The notes: generated by a model not told the origin, from the letters alone. Counted from the stretch's first letter, positions 53,217 through 64,000 are shown. The stretch: 64,000 bases of DNA from Phytophthora colocasiae (GCA_018806915.1 JAGKQI010000087.1:1426001-1490000), one strand, 5' to 3'. Numbers and translations: made by a program.

Positions 53217-55663
53217 TTCCTCCATGTAGCCCTCCCAACGACAAGAAGAGAAGCTTTACTTTTGAATAAACCTGTACCTTTGACTTGAAATGCCACCTGA
53301 ATGAATCAATACTCAAGATGAATCTATAGATGGATCGATGTTACTTTCAATACCACCAATTTTCTTATTGTACTTGATAAGCATGTTTATTGTGGCTGTA
53401 CTCGGAAAGCATCCAATGTTTACTCGAGAAAAATCTTTTTCGCGCCGTAGGAGGGAAATCATTAGTTTATTTCAACAGCCATGATCGCTCTTCATTTATT
53501 AAAATAATTAAAACGCGAAAAGAGTAGCAGCTCAAGATTCTAGAGTTCCTGACTTCATGGATAGGAATACTGTTTAAGGTGTTCTTCTTCGAGTAAGGAG
53601 GGACGCCTTTGCAAGAAGATTGTAGATTGAGAACTGATGTATTTTAGCTACTACTGCCTGATCTTCTCCGTTGGTTTCAACGCCCAGCTTCGCTGGAGTC
53701 CAGTAGCTATTCCCGAATGCAACGATCATTCTTATGGTCTAAATACAAGATGGTTCTACAGCCATCTCAACGTACCGATAGTGACGTGACGTGATCTTGG
53801 ATACGTTTTCCAACAAACACTAGACCGCCTCATCACATACAAGCAAAATGCTACAGAGGTGGAGGTGTGGGAGGCCAAGAGACGCGTCCTCCAAGTCAAG
53901 TTACCGTAACAAGAAGTACGTATTCTACAGTGACAGCGAGTTGCTGTATGATCTACAAGAAATCCGTGAAGCCCTAGCCCTAATATCAGCTGTAGCCAAG
54001 AAGCTTCGTTATGAATAAAAATTGGGGACTCAAATTGGGCAAGAAAGGGTCCGAAGAACTGGAGCAAGATATTCCTTCCTGCTTATTGATCTCATGGTGG
54101 CGTATAAGGTCGAGAGTTATTTTGAAGATAATTCCCCTCTACGGGACTTGGTCTTCTTTAGCGGTACTGATCAAAGGTTAGACACCACTCCGGAATTCCA
54201 GACGGGATTATGGGAGATTGCGGAGAGAGCTGGACGCAAAATACTTCCAAAAGGGAAATCAGCCCAAGTGACGTTCTCAAATGAAGGAAGTCGCATATTG
54301 GACACGTTTAATAACATCATGACGGCAGAGAAGGCAATCAAGGAAGGACGGTGACACTACGAGTGAGATACGGGAAATCCAGGTGTGGAGAGCGGAAAAC
54401 GATTCGGTGTACGTTTGAATTTGGTCCAATGATCGCTCAGTTGACGGAATCGAAGCGGTACAATTTACCGTGCAATCGTCTCGCGCCCAAGCTGCACGAA
54501 TGTATTCTTCGTGACACTGTTTTGGTTCTCCAAAATTACTCTTTCGTCTAGAGTTGGAGATGGCTTCATGTACGCAGGACGTCACGACGCAAGGGTGTGA
54601 GCGAAACTCTGTTACGGAACCTGGTAATTATCTCAGTCTATTGATTTCAAGTAGGTAAGATGTACTCTACCTCACTGATCAGCTTCACCCGTCGAGCGTC
54701 AGTGGTTTCCTAACTCCTACATGTACTTCACCTGCCAGCTCAACATCACACCTGCGATGTTCCGGGTAGTTGGTCTTTAACCTCCACAACAAAGGGAGAA
54801 GTAGACAACTCATTACAGCAGTTTTTAATTCCGAAAAATGCAGTCCAACAAGCGCTGGACCCCGATCGAGGAGTTTACGTTCGAGACTGCCATATCGATT
54901 TTACCTCTTACATTGCATTCAGTAGTGATACATTTTCAGCGGTGATGTCAACTAAGAATGGTCCTGTTTTCCGCTCGAATCGTAAACTTCTTAGCCGTTG
55001 GATAAACCATCACGGTGGAAACCCATGAAATGGATCGCAAACGGGCTTTTCTCGAAACGAGCTCGCGCGTCATGCTTTCATTGCCGTATTGAAATCGGAC
55101 CGGACCACCCGGAAGTTTGTGGCACACCTGCTGGTGTGGTTGAGGAGCGTAATGCTACGCAGAGAGCAGGAGCTTCAGTCCGCTGGAAATTCTATCGTGG
55201 CGAATTGGTGATTTATGATAGAATCAAGGCTATCAAGATTCCATCCGACGTTCGCTGCATCCGTACTCTCAGTGATGATGGAGAAAGTGAGCGGGTAACG
55301 CTATTCTTCCAGGTCTAGGGAGATGTCAAGTCCAGTGTGACGACCTTGTGTTTGACCTATCCGGTGCTATCGAGTCTCGATCAGGTGCATTGAAATCCTT
55401 CACACTGGCGTTCAGCACACGGATGTAGTGGTGGGGGATCTCGATGGTAAGCCTCCGCCACCTCACACAGGGCAAAGCTCATGAGAGCATTGCCAATCTG
55501 GCTAGTTAACCCCCCCCCCCCCCTCCCCGCACTCATTCGTTGTATATGTATTTTCTATGTGGTGACTTACATTATGTTTGATGTATGTATAAATTGAAGC
55601 ACCGGACAGAAGTGAAGGCGGTGGTTCATGCGAACATAAGCTGATCGAGTTTCCGGAGTGGAC

Positions 55664-56131
55664 TCAGATCTGTGAGGGCGTCCGTAAACCACAACAACAA
55701 TGCAACCGGAGCGTTTCATGACGAAGGATCAACCAGTCTCGAAAAGGGTCCAGGAACTCCTTCACCGTTCTCTCTGGCGTCACTTTGCTGCGACGCAGTT
55801 CAATCGCAGACAACATGTACTCGCGCTCTTGTTCAGACATCCCCAACTTGATCAACGCATGGCCACAGCACGGGCACTTAGGTCGCATGTGAGTATCACT
55901 TGACACTGTGCCCACACTGTACTTGGCATCACGGAAGGCTTGAAGCAGTCGCTGAGCATTCGAAGGCGATACTTCTCGACACGTGAGCTGAAGATCATGA
56001 AGCAAGGAGCCCATCTGCGCATGGAAGTGTGACTCAACCGCGTCGTCCTCAGGCATGGCAGTGTACTCGTTCAGCTGCTGCATGTCGTTCTTGACGCACG
56101 AGACGACCATTTGCACGAGAACATCCTCCAT
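55664..56131 (-). pseudogene. PRORP/PPR-like gene fragment
   Basis: 155 codons, opening MEDVLVQMVVSCVKNDMQQL. A helical stretch (SPSNAQRLLQAFRDAKYSV) of PPR character is followed by PKCPCCGHALIKLGMSEQE and VKEFLDPFRDWL. A CxxC block followed by an 'F..F..WL' segment is the central zinc region that precedes the nuclease domain in protein-only RNase P, which trims tRNA 5' ends. The nuclease domain is absent, and the last 16 residues look like read-through. The ATG directly abuts the 18S fragment. The family call is tentative. Confidence 0.45.
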
Positions 56132-56132
56132 G

Positions 56133-56204
56133 GAAACTTAAAGGAATTGACGGAACGTCACCACCAGGAGTGGAGCCTGCGGCTTAATTTGACTCAACAC
56201 GGGA

Positions 56205-56241
<37 letters not shown>

Positions 56242-56459
56242 TTGAGAGCTCTTTCTTGATTCTATGGGTGGTGGTTTGTCTGGTTAATTCCGTTAACGAA
56301 CGAGACCTCCGCGTGCTAAATAGTTCCGCTTACCATTTTTGGTAGGTTTGTGGACTTCTTAGAGGGACTTTTGGGTAATCAAACCAAAGGAAGTTGGAGG
56401 CAATAACAGGTCTTTGATGCCCTTAGATGTTCTGGGCCGCACGCGCGCTACACTGATGC
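56133..56459 (+). rRNA. 18S rRNA gene fragment (pseudogene)
   Basis: About 327 bp of small-subunit rRNA sequence. It starts GAAACTTAAAGGAATTGACG, passes CCTGCGGCTTAATTTGACTC and AACGAACGAGACCTCCGC, and ends GCACGCGCGCTACACTGATG. About 30-40 bp around the usual 'GTGCATGGCCGTTCTTAG' segment is deleted near 56275, and scattered substitutions occur. It is not a working rRNA gene. It has no rDNA neighbours and lies inside the TTAA element. Confidence 0.9.
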
Positions 56460-56732
56460 GTAAGTATGCTCAATCCAAAAGAAGAAGGTCGGCCAACGGA
56501 GTGCTACTCTGTTCTACTGTAAGGCTTGCGGTGACAGCAACAAACGGTGCGTGTACAGCACGTTATATTCTGTGTACAGATACTAACCTCTTTTCTATTC
56601 TTCTGAAATGCAGTGTTTACCTTCGCGATCGTATCTGGCCAGAGCATTATCCCGGCAATAGTATGACGTGCCTTTAGATCTGGCATCTCAAATGGAAGAA
56701 CGCCTCGCTCTCGCGTTGGGAGCGACTTACAG

Positions 56733-56885
56733 ATGCTAGGACTTGGCAAGAAGAGACGTAGGGATGACTCAGATGACGACGCTATGGAAGGAGACGACAA
56801 CAGCGAGACTGAAGTGGCTGAAGAGGACAACAATGATGCAGCAATCGATGCGGACGAGTCAGGGATGCGTTGTACGACTATCTAA
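56733..56885 (+). other. Small acidic ORF
   Basis: 50 residues: GKKRRRDDSDDDAMEGDD and then EVAEEDNNDAAIDADES. The basic then acidic composition resembles the disordered tail of a nuclear protein. A possible CxxC reading (FYCKACGDSNKRC) lies upstream near 56510, so this may be the relic of a BED-finger (hAT-type) gene. Weak. Confidence 0.3.
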
Positions 56886-57429
56886 ATAATTGAAGTTCGT
56901 GGGACTATCTAAATAGTTTAGGTTCAACTTAGCCAGTACTTCTCCTACGGCTCGTAATATCATAGTTGTACGAATTTGGTTCATTTTTTGCTTTCTCCAA
57001 ATAAAAGGTTCATGCGTTCACGTTGTATATACGCCCTGTATTAAAAAAGAACGTTGACGATGGTGTCTTTAACGACATGTTGCTACATAATACATGCAGG
57101 CAAATCAAGCCAGTTTCCCGCAGTTCAAAAACAATACTTGTACTTATAACAGGTCATACAAAATTGTAGTATCCCTGATCTTAACATGTTGTATACGCGG
57201 TTTAACATGTAGTATAAATGCTTTTGAGTGGGGGGGTTAAGGGTTAGAACAGCACTGCTAGGACTTGGATGTGCCTTTATTCTACATTCTATGACTCACA
57301 ATAGACTTTGGGTTTACCAGGAAGCGCCAGCTTCCCTAGGAGTGGTTTATCGCTAAGACCTACTACAAAGAATTCTTTAGTTGCGTGGTCTCACGACTAG
57401 AATTGGCAGAAAGCAAGTACGAAAACGAA

Positions 57430-58525
57430 ATGGTGTTCAGCACCAACGAGGAAGACAACAATCACAACATAGTTGCTGGTGGCCCCAGTAACGCTATGCT
57501 GCAGACACCATCGGAGACGACAACTCCACCGGGCTCATCAGTTACGTCGAGTATATTGCGCGTACCACAGCCAATTTTCGCTGTTGTCGCGGCACCCTTG
57601 GTCACGTCGACGTCACGCGAAGCACTGCTGGAGTGGTTGAAACTCCGCAAGGCCTACGAGAAGGCGACGCGAGAGAGGTGTAAGAATGGCAAAGAAGACT
57701 ATAGATCGGTGCTGAAGAGTGTGCGAAGTTCTTTTGATGCTGATTTGTTGAACACGCTGTGTGAAGCAAGTTGGGGCATGGAGAAAAACCAACTGACGGA
57801 CGAGTTCCTCATAGAGAAGATCCATGCAAACGCATACAACTACCAGAATCAAGCGCTATCCCCCCCCCCATCCCCCCATCCCCCCCGTGAACGAGCTTTT
57901 TCTGAATGAGTTAAGATGAACATGAATAATGAAGACTCAGTCACGAGTGACAGATTATTTTCTCTCGTGTAACTTCCTGATTAAAAAGTACGGCTTTAAC
58001 AGTTTCTTCGAAGGAGAGAAAGGAGCCAAAAGAAATGCAAACTTCTCCTCAACTCACTACCCGAGAAGCTGAAGGAGAAGGTCCAAGAACGAAATTGACT
58101 ATCGCTCACCTGAAGCACGGACGAGTGTGTTGAAACTGTCCAAGCTGATTAATCAGCAAGCCCTCGAACAGGCTATTGAGGACAGTGCCCTTAAACGGTG
58201 CAATCGTGCAAACCGGAAGGCTACAGCGCGCGAGCAGCGTGGGGCCCAGATGAAAAAACGCCACAGCGACGGGAGGAACCAGCAGTACGAGAAGCGTCCC
58301 AGGAAGAGTGACACGAGGATAGTTGAAAAACCTGCTGACAAGAAGGACAAACAAGGAACAAAAGGGGCCCCACAGGATGGGTGTTTTCACTGCGGGGGTC
58401 CCCATTACCTCAGTGGATGCCCAACCGCAACGAAGGACGATCGTGAGCGTCTTGCCTCGAAGCCGAGTACAAAAAGAGAACGGCCTGTAGCGGGGAGGCA
58501 CCGCAAACCTCCGTCGTCTAGCTGA
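57430..58525 (+). pseudogene. gag: Gypsy-4 gag, broken
   Basis: The first part (to 57909) has PIFAVVAAPLVTSTSREALLEW and SVLKSVRSSFDADLLNTLCE, matching the Gypsy-2 gag. It runs into a C-rich stretch near 57860, after which about 230 bp are rearranged. The C-terminal part 58127-58525 has the knuckle CFHCGGPHYLSGC (CX2CX3HX4C). Confidence 0.8.
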
Positions 58526-58553
58526 ATGCCTGCCAACACAAGCACGCTCACTT

Positions 58554-61500
58554 GTGTTGGAAGATACGTTTTCTGTGGATTTCTGCGCTGATAGTGATGC
58601 GGACAGATCAGGTATGAGCAGGACTGTTTGGGAAAGATTTGTGACGGTTTGCCCTGAGGTGAAGGCAGTGCAGCTCAAGGAACCATTAACTGCAGAGGCG
58701 CCGACGGCAACCTGTCGAAGTGAAATGGATTGTGAACCTACATTTGAGACTACGGACCGCTGCCGGCAGCGTTCGGATTGCAAAACCAGTTGAGTGCCTC
58801 ATTATTGCTGGTGATGCTGACGAATTCCTGTTGGGAAATGACGTGTTGACAATATTGGGTATGCGGCAATTGGAACTTCTCGTCGCTGGTACTGTACAAA
58901 ATGAATTGGATGACGAATTTGACGACGTCGACGAGCCAAGAATTGGTAGCAGTGTGGATTTGAGTGACGAATTGTTGGTTGCAGTGGAGAAACCAGTGAA
59001 AAAAGGGATTTCCTGCTAAACTTGCACCGGAGTTGCGACGTATCGCTGTTCCGTTTGACATTTGGAGATTAAAGTTCGACTGCGGGACGGAGCCAAGCCT
59101 TATCGCTGTAAAGCGAGACGGTATCCGCCGGAAGTGCGCAATTTCCTGGACGACTTCAACAACGAACTTGTCCGATTAGGTTGGGTGTATGAGAATGCTG
59201 AGCCGGAGGGCGCGCCCGGTGATACCTGTCCGCTAGAGCGGCGGTGAATATCGACAAACCGAACCTGTGAATGCAGACATTATGGCTATTGTCGGTGTAA
59301 TGCCGGACTTGCATGTGGACTTGGAGAAAGTGAAAGGAGCTAAGGTTTTTGTGCTTTTTGATTTTATTAAAGGCTATTGGCAACTAGCACTAGCTGAAGA
59401 GTGCCAGGAGTGGTTGTCGTATATGACGCATCGGAAAGCTTACACACCTCGGAGAGTACCTCAAGGATGCACGGATGCTGCTCTTTTCTTTCAGTCGACA
59501 ATTCAGAAATGTCTTGAAGAACTGTTGCACCACCACTTGTTGGTTTGGATCGATGATTTGTTGCTGTTTGCAAATGATGCAAATACATATCTTTCCATGC
59601 TCGAGCGTTTGTTCTAGTTGCTTGATTTCTTTGGTTTTAAGATCAGTCCGAAGAAGTCGTTGGTGTGGCAAACAAATTAATGGTGACGGAGTTCACCACG
59701 ACCCGGAACGAATCCGGGCCCTACAAACTCTTCCTTACCCGAAGAATACAGGAGAGCTGCAGCAATTCCTATGTGCGACGAACTGGATCGAGACTCGTTG
59801 GTTGACTACGCTCGGAAAGGTTGGCCACTGCAAGATGCGCTGGACGTAGCGTTAGCAAAAGCGTTTAGGCGGACAAAACGCGTTGCTGCAGGGATTGCCA
59901 TAGATTTAGCGACACGGAACGATTTGCGTACGATCCAATGAAGGAACTGTTATCCTCCAGCGCCACACTGGCATTCCCGAAGGATGGAGCGACAATGCCT
60001 TTGCTGACTGATGCTTCTGACGTTGGATGGAGTGTACTGGTTAGTCAAGTGGTAGACTGGGAAGTCGACAAGGAAGTTCAGGACAGACGAACGAACTTCT
60101 GATTTGTTTGAGCGGCAGCTTTACGGGGTCGCAGTGTAATTGGTCGGTCATAGAGAAGGAGGTCTACCCGATTGTGTGTGCATGCGAGAAACTGCTTTTG
60201 CGTCCTGGTGGATTTAGGCTCTACTGCGACCGCCGAAACCTTATCTACGTGTTTTGCACCCGGCGAGGAAGTGAAAAAGCACGCAAATTACTGGGATGGT
60301 CAACGAAACTGATGGAGTACAGGTACGAAGTGGAGCATATTGACGGAGCAGCGAATGTATGGGCGGATATGTTTTCTCAATGGGCTGGGAATCACGATCC
60401 TACCGTACACTGGAATGTAATGACGGTAAAGAAAGCGGAGTCCGGCCGAACTACAGCCAGATAAACGCTGTCGACGAAAGCAGGCTCCTGTCAAGACTCC
60501 TGTCGACTACCAAAACCTACTACCACAGCTATTGCGACCTCTAGACGATCCTGATTTCGTGTGGCCTTCAGCCTCAGCTATCAGAGACACGCAGCAGCTA
60601 CATGCAGACTGCAGGCCGCAAGTGGTGGTGGGTGATGACGAAAACGGTTGGTTCATTAAGAACAAAGTGTGGATCCCCCGCAAAGCAGGAGACCTCATAC
60701 AACGGCTCCTAGTGGTGGCTCACTGCGGTCCACAGGGCCATCGTGGACGCGATGCAATGATGGAGAGGGTTGGTAGACACTTCAACGTGCACCATATACG
60801 AGCTCGGATCGAGCATTTCCTCGCATCATGCCTCATGTGTAAACATGTAAAAGGTGGGAAGACTATTCAACGACCATGGGGTCCAACATTTCGAACGAAC
60901 GAAAGAAATGGCGCGTTGCATTTTGATTTTCTGACGTTGAATGAAAGGTTTTCGGGTGACAGCTACTTACTGGTATTGAAGGACTAAGCTACGCATTTTA
61001 CGGAGCTCGTACCATGTTCTGCTCCAACGAGTACAGTCGTTGTCGAGGCAATTCTGGCTTAGTACAGTAGGTTTGGTGCGGATTTCAGATCAAGGCTCAC
61101 ACTTCAAAGCTGAGATTGTGGGAGAACTATGCAGGCGTTTGAAAGCGCGTCATGAATTTACTGTGGAATACTCACCATGGATAAATGGTAGTGTGGAGCG
61201 AGCTAATCGAGACATCATGCAGGTGCTTCGAGTGAGGTGCCTAGAGTACAAAGTGGATACTCACGACTGGACATTCTTCGTGCCCCTGTTGCAGGCTAGT
61301 TTGAACCATACACCAGTTCCGTCACTGGAAATGCTACTCCAGTGGAATGGTTCTGCGGTTTACCGCTACCACCGCCGCTGAATTATCTGCATGGATGCTA
61401 AGCAGAAGGTTATCATGGAACTAACGGAGCAACCCGAGGCCATACAGACTTGGCTCGGCAATCTACGGCACAGTATCCATGACCTTCACAAACCTATGAT

Positions 61501-62060
61501 CAGAGAGCAGACACAGCAGACTATGCGAAGCAAACGAATGCAAAAATACGCCCGTCGTCCAAACTTCTCGGTTGGCGACTACAAACTACGGTCGAGAGTA
61601 GACCAAAACCATTACGACAAATTGCTCGTTACGTGGGTGGGACCCTACCAGGTAGTTAGAGCGGACCCTCACTCGTTTCAAGTGCGTCATTTGGTAACAG
61701 AGGCGCTAACAGATGTGCACTCCTCGCGGCTAAAAGTTTACGCGGACAAATCCCTGTCGGTCACCGAGGAGCTGCGTGATCATGTTGTAGCCCAAGGAAT
61801 TGTACTGTCAGTGGGAGAACTAGAACTGAAAGATACGCGATGGAATGTGGACAGAACCGACTACGAAGTGTTGGTCGGGGGGGGAATGGAAAGGATTGGA
61901 GCCGATCGAAGACTCCTGTGAACCGGTCCGACAACTTTGTAAGGATATACCTGTACTGCTAACGGAATTTGCAGAAACAGTTAAGGACAAACTATTTAGC
62001 GGCACGTCACCGCGGAAACGAAGCTCAAGTAAAGGCCAACGGATCGACCACAGCCGTGAG
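58554..62060 (+). pseudogene. pol: Gypsy-4 pol, broken
   Basis: Protease-like region at 58554-59019, RT at 59062-59617 (HVDLEKVKG, FDFIKGYWQLALA, HLLVWIDDLLLFA). RNase H near 60000-60200 (LTDASDVGWSVLVSQV; NWSVIEKEVYP). Integrase at 60532-61381 (HCGPQGHRGRDAM, CLMCKHVKGGK, GALHFDFL, ISDQGSHF, SPWINGSVERANRDI). The C-terminal barrel at 61391-61921 includes LLVTWVGPYQVV. At least eight frame changes or stops. Confidence 0.85.
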
Positions 62061-62104
62061 CACAACGGAACGTGTAGCACAAGATGTATGAGTGGCTGAA
62101 GCAG

Positions 62105-62306
62105 TGTAGTGGTGGGGATCTCGATGGTAAGCCTCGCCACCTCACACAGGGCAAAGCTCATGAGAGCATTGCCAAGTTGGCTAGTTAAGGGTTAGGACAG
62201 CACTGTTAGGATTTAGAGATTCTACATTCTATGACACACAATAGACTTTGTGTTATCAGGAAGCGCCAGCTTCCATAGAAGTGGTTTATCGCAAAGACCT
62301 ACTACA
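62105..62306 (+). repeat. Gypsy-4 3' LTR
   Basis: 202 bp, with a single GTTAAGG where the left LTR carries the insert. Confidence 0.85.
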
Positions 62307-62709
62307 AGTGAAGAATACACTTATTCCGTCACTAGTGACCAACCGCAGTTCCTAACAGCGATCGAATCGACGTTGAAGGATTTGACAATCGATGGGCCCC
62401 GAGATGAAATGGACGAGAACGTCACTATTCGACACTGTCCAAATCTTCACAGACTGTTGCTGACGTTCAACTGGATTTCAGCGACTACAGCTATGACAAC
62501 TTGCCTGTTCCTGAGCTGACATGCCACTGGCACAATGTTCAAGCTTTGGCAGCAGATCTGAGTGACCTCAACAATCCCCTCTCCAGGATTGTCCGTAAAC
62601 TTCGGATTCGCCTCAACGACAAGTGCAAGCGTTGGAGACGGGTTGCAGGAGGTTACAATTTTGACAAAATTCCTGACGACATGAATTGAAATGTTGAAGG
62701 TGAACCGAC

Positions 62710-63255
62710 GGAAAGAGTCTAATTCCGAGTACCAGTGGCCGGATTTCGAGTACACCAACCGACTTTGAGAGGTTTTGCAAAACGAATTGAGGTCAGTTCG
62801 TACCGGTACTTTTGCAGTTTTTCTAGCGCACAACTCCAGGACAAGCGCGGTGGAGAACGCTGGTTGGCGGTTTAATGCTCCGTGTGCGGAGCACGCGGGC
62901 TTAAACCCCAGCGCTGCCGACAGATCAAGCGAAGGCGAAGCCGGAGCGGGCTTAAGCTGGCAGTTTAACGCTCCGTGTGCGACGCACGCGGGCTTTAACC
63001 CCAGTATATGGATATGAGTTAAATTAATGAATGTTTCGCTATGGTAGTTCTTGTCGTAATGTGTGAAGGTGCCATGCTTAGTGCAACATGCACTCGTCAT
63101 TCTGCCATGTTTCCCTTGTACTTTATTCCCGCCAATTTTTTGTACTCGGAATTCTGCCGATGTGAACTCGGGTTTCGGCCGGCGCTGGCGGTATTGTCGG
63201 TTACCGGTATGTGTACTCGATTTCCGGCTTCCAGTACTCGTGATTAGTTCGCTAC
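62710..63255. mobile_element. 546-bp MITE with inverted ends
   Basis: Inserted in unit X copy 2 with a 10-bp duplication: GTGAACCGAC on the left, GTAAACCGAC on the right (copy 1 has one). The ends are imperfect inverted repeats of about 50 bp, sharing CTAAT, CGAGTAC, GCCGGA and TCGAGTACAC in order. No transposase. It contains two copies, about 90 bp apart, of a unit around GCTCCGTGTGCG and CACGCGGGCTT. TSD length points to Mutator mobilisation. Confidence 0.7.
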
Positions 63256-63507
63256 CGTAAACCGACATTTGGCGTACCTGGACGTCCTCATTATGACCAG
63301 ATGACTACAAACATGACAACGGATTTAAGAAACAACACCGCAAACCTATAGATGTCTGTGTCGAAAAGAAAAGTTGGCCTTCCTTAGCGTCATACGTCAC
63401 CTGCGAGCAACAAGAGGGCTCGGCGAGCTTCTCAAGCGAGTCCAATGCTTGGTGGGCTAGATGAGCGTGTGGTTTCCAAGATCTTTTGGTTTGCAGGGCC
63501 ACCACAT

Positions 63508-63993
63508 CTACGCCGATTCGTTTTCGTACTCTTCATCGTCGATTTCATCTCTTCCTCGCACTGCCTTAGATGTAACCTCGTTTGTAACGAGATCCCAATT
63601 CATCCTCAAATATAGTATCGCCTCAAGGGTCTCAGGACTCTTTTGGTTGCGGAGATACCCGAGCATACATTTCACCGCTGAAAAGAGTTGTTCCACTTCA
63701 ACGGAAGTTGCTGGAAGCCACGACAGATCCATGTACGTGGACTTGCCATCCTCTCGGGCTTTTGCTCGCACTGCAATGGCTGCTTTCAGCTCATCTGGGG
63801 ATCTACGACGTCGGGTAAAACCCGGTTCTGTCGATCGGTAGAGTTGACCACCTTGGGGGGCGAGCATTGATGCGTTGTAGCGATTCTTCTTCGAGACCGT
63901 CGTTGAAGACGATTGTTCTTTGTTTCTCTTGCGTTTTACTGAAGAAACTTCTGCTATATCTTCTTCTGCAAGAGTTCTTTCAGGGCGGGCCAC
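63508..63993 (-). pseudogene. hAT transposase C-terminal fragment
   Basis: 161 codons near the window end. DLSWLPATSVEVEQLFSAVK and then YLRNQ...LEAILYLRMNWDLV match the hAT dimerisation domain (LPATS..E..FS ... R..L.P..LE..L.L..N). Upstream is a basic KRKRNKEQSS region. The domain is joined directly to unit X at about 63515. It may extend past the window, so its state cannot be judged. Confidence 0.7.
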
Positions 63994-64000
63994 AGCAATG

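Larger units (their letters stand above)
48916..53435. mobile_element. MULE-2: Mutator-like DNA transposon with 71-bp terminal inverted repeats
   Basis: 48916-48986 and the complement of 53365-53435 agree at 67 of 71 positions (outer sequence GATTTTTCTCGAGTAAAC). Between them lies one spliced, decayed MULE transposase gene. The 49.0-50.79 kb stretch holds no recognised gene; four tandem CGGTA units sit just inside the left repeat near 49022. I found no convincing target duplication, so the outer borders may extend a few bases. Confidence 0.8.
55510..57236. mobile_element. TTAA-flanked, C-capped element carrying gene fragments
   Basis: A 1727-bp insert in the Gypsy-4 left LTR, flanked by TTAA (55506-55509, 57237-57240); the right LTR has one TTAA at this place. 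The ends are C14 then TCCCCGCACTC on the left, and CCCCCCCACTC read from the right. TTAA duplication with C-rich ends is the hallmark of piggyBac-type insertion, but no transposase is inside. It contains a PRORP-like fragment, an 18S rRNA fragment and a small acidic ORF, so it may be a non-autonomous element that picked up host sequence. Confidence 0.65.
55424..57367 (+). repeat. Gypsy-4 5' LTR, split
   Basis: The two halves, 55424-55509 and 57237-57367, match the right LTR end to end. The joint falls exactly on TTAA. Confidence 0.85.
55424..62306 (+). mobile_element. Gypsy-4 LTR retrotransposon, decayed, sister of Gypsy-2
   Basis: The right LTR is 62105-62306 (202 bp, TGTAGTGGTG...CTACTACA). 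The left LTR is 55424-55509 plus 57237-57367, split by a TTAA-flanked insert. Flanking 5-mers ACGGA and AGTGA are only a weak target duplication, fitting an old insertion. Gag and pol share blocks with Gypsy-2. Confidence 0.85.
53548..63510 (+). pseudogene. Unit X copy 2, split by Gypsy-4 and a MITE
   Basis: Segments 53548-55423, 62307-62709 and 63256-63510 align with copy 1. The 5' part reads FSVGFNAQLRWSPVAIPECN, RWFYSHLNVPI, LYDLQEIREALALIS and PLRDLVFFSGTDQRLDTTP in changing frames. The 3' part reads TLKDLTIDGPRDEMDENV, PVPELTCHWHNVQAL and, after the MITE, VNRHLAYLDV. It has no Copia, no 736-bp and no ABHD insertion, so it supplies empty sites for these. About 54590-54815 is extra sequence relative to copy 1. 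Function of the ancestral gene unknown. Confidence 0.6.

Noticed and set aside
48900..53450. A target duplication for MULE-2
   Set aside because: Bases next to the inverted repeats (left CCGGGTGCG, right TTTTTCGCG) do not match at 8-10 bp.
55510..55523. C14 run as a simple assembly gap or satellite
   Set aside because: The G7 run at the other end, the TTAA duplication and the intact second LTR make an insertion the better explanation, though homopolymer lengths may be inaccurate.

Overview
The window looks like repeat-rich nuclear DNA of a plant-pathogenic oomycete, most likely Phytophthora or a close relative. The grounds are an RXLR-dEER secreted effector with an oomycete-type initiator upstream, short GT-AG introns of about 59-124 nt, a cluster of genes resembling the oomycete 'M96 mating-specific' family, oomycete-style Gypsy/Copia/MULE elements, and gene islands next to nested transposons.

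Layout. 1-10.4 kb is the gene-rich part: a FYVE-finger/START-like protein (-), a glutathionyl-hydroquinone reductase-like gene (+, three exons, one frameshift), a mariner relic, a DNAJC3/P58IPK-type ER co-chaperone (+), then an array of M96-like genes A, B, C (-) and D (+). A 4.2 kb Mutator-like element (11674-15879) sits inside gene D. It carries a SET-domain protein gene convergent with a MULE transposase. The missing C-terminal part of D resumes in frame after the element.

16.1-32.2 kb is a stack of insertions. A truncated copy of the effector locus was hit by a SINE, and the SINE by Gypsy-1 (-, 16517-23418). Next comes a decayed member of an unassigned multicopy gene family ('unit X', copy 1), split by a Copia element (-, 23970-28518). 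32.2-45.2 kb is Gypsy-2 (+) with Gypsy-3 (+, 36112-43711) inside its integrase region. 46.2-48.3 kb holds two more SINEs and the intact RXLR effector gene (47768-48259), the only clearly intact pathogenicity gene here. 48.9-53.4 kb is a decayed MULE with 71-bp terminal inverted repeats. 53.5-63.5 kb is unit X copy 2, split by Gypsy-4 (55424-62306) and by a 546-bp MITE. The left LTR of Gypsy-4 is itself split by a TTAA-flanked, C-capped element holding a PRORP-like gene fragment and a piece of 18S rRNA gene. The window ends in a hAT transposase fragment.

Most insertions are defined to the base by target-site duplications, and several by an empty-site paralogue in the same window, so their relative order can be read. 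The leads I rate highest are the SET+MULE element, a Copia element saturated with the heptamer ACCGTTC/GAACGGT (31 occurrences by eye in 4.5 kb, in all reading frames), the TTAA element carrying 18S rRNA sequence, and an opposite-strand ORF at the 3' end of Gypsy-1. All coordinates, counts and frames were read by eye.
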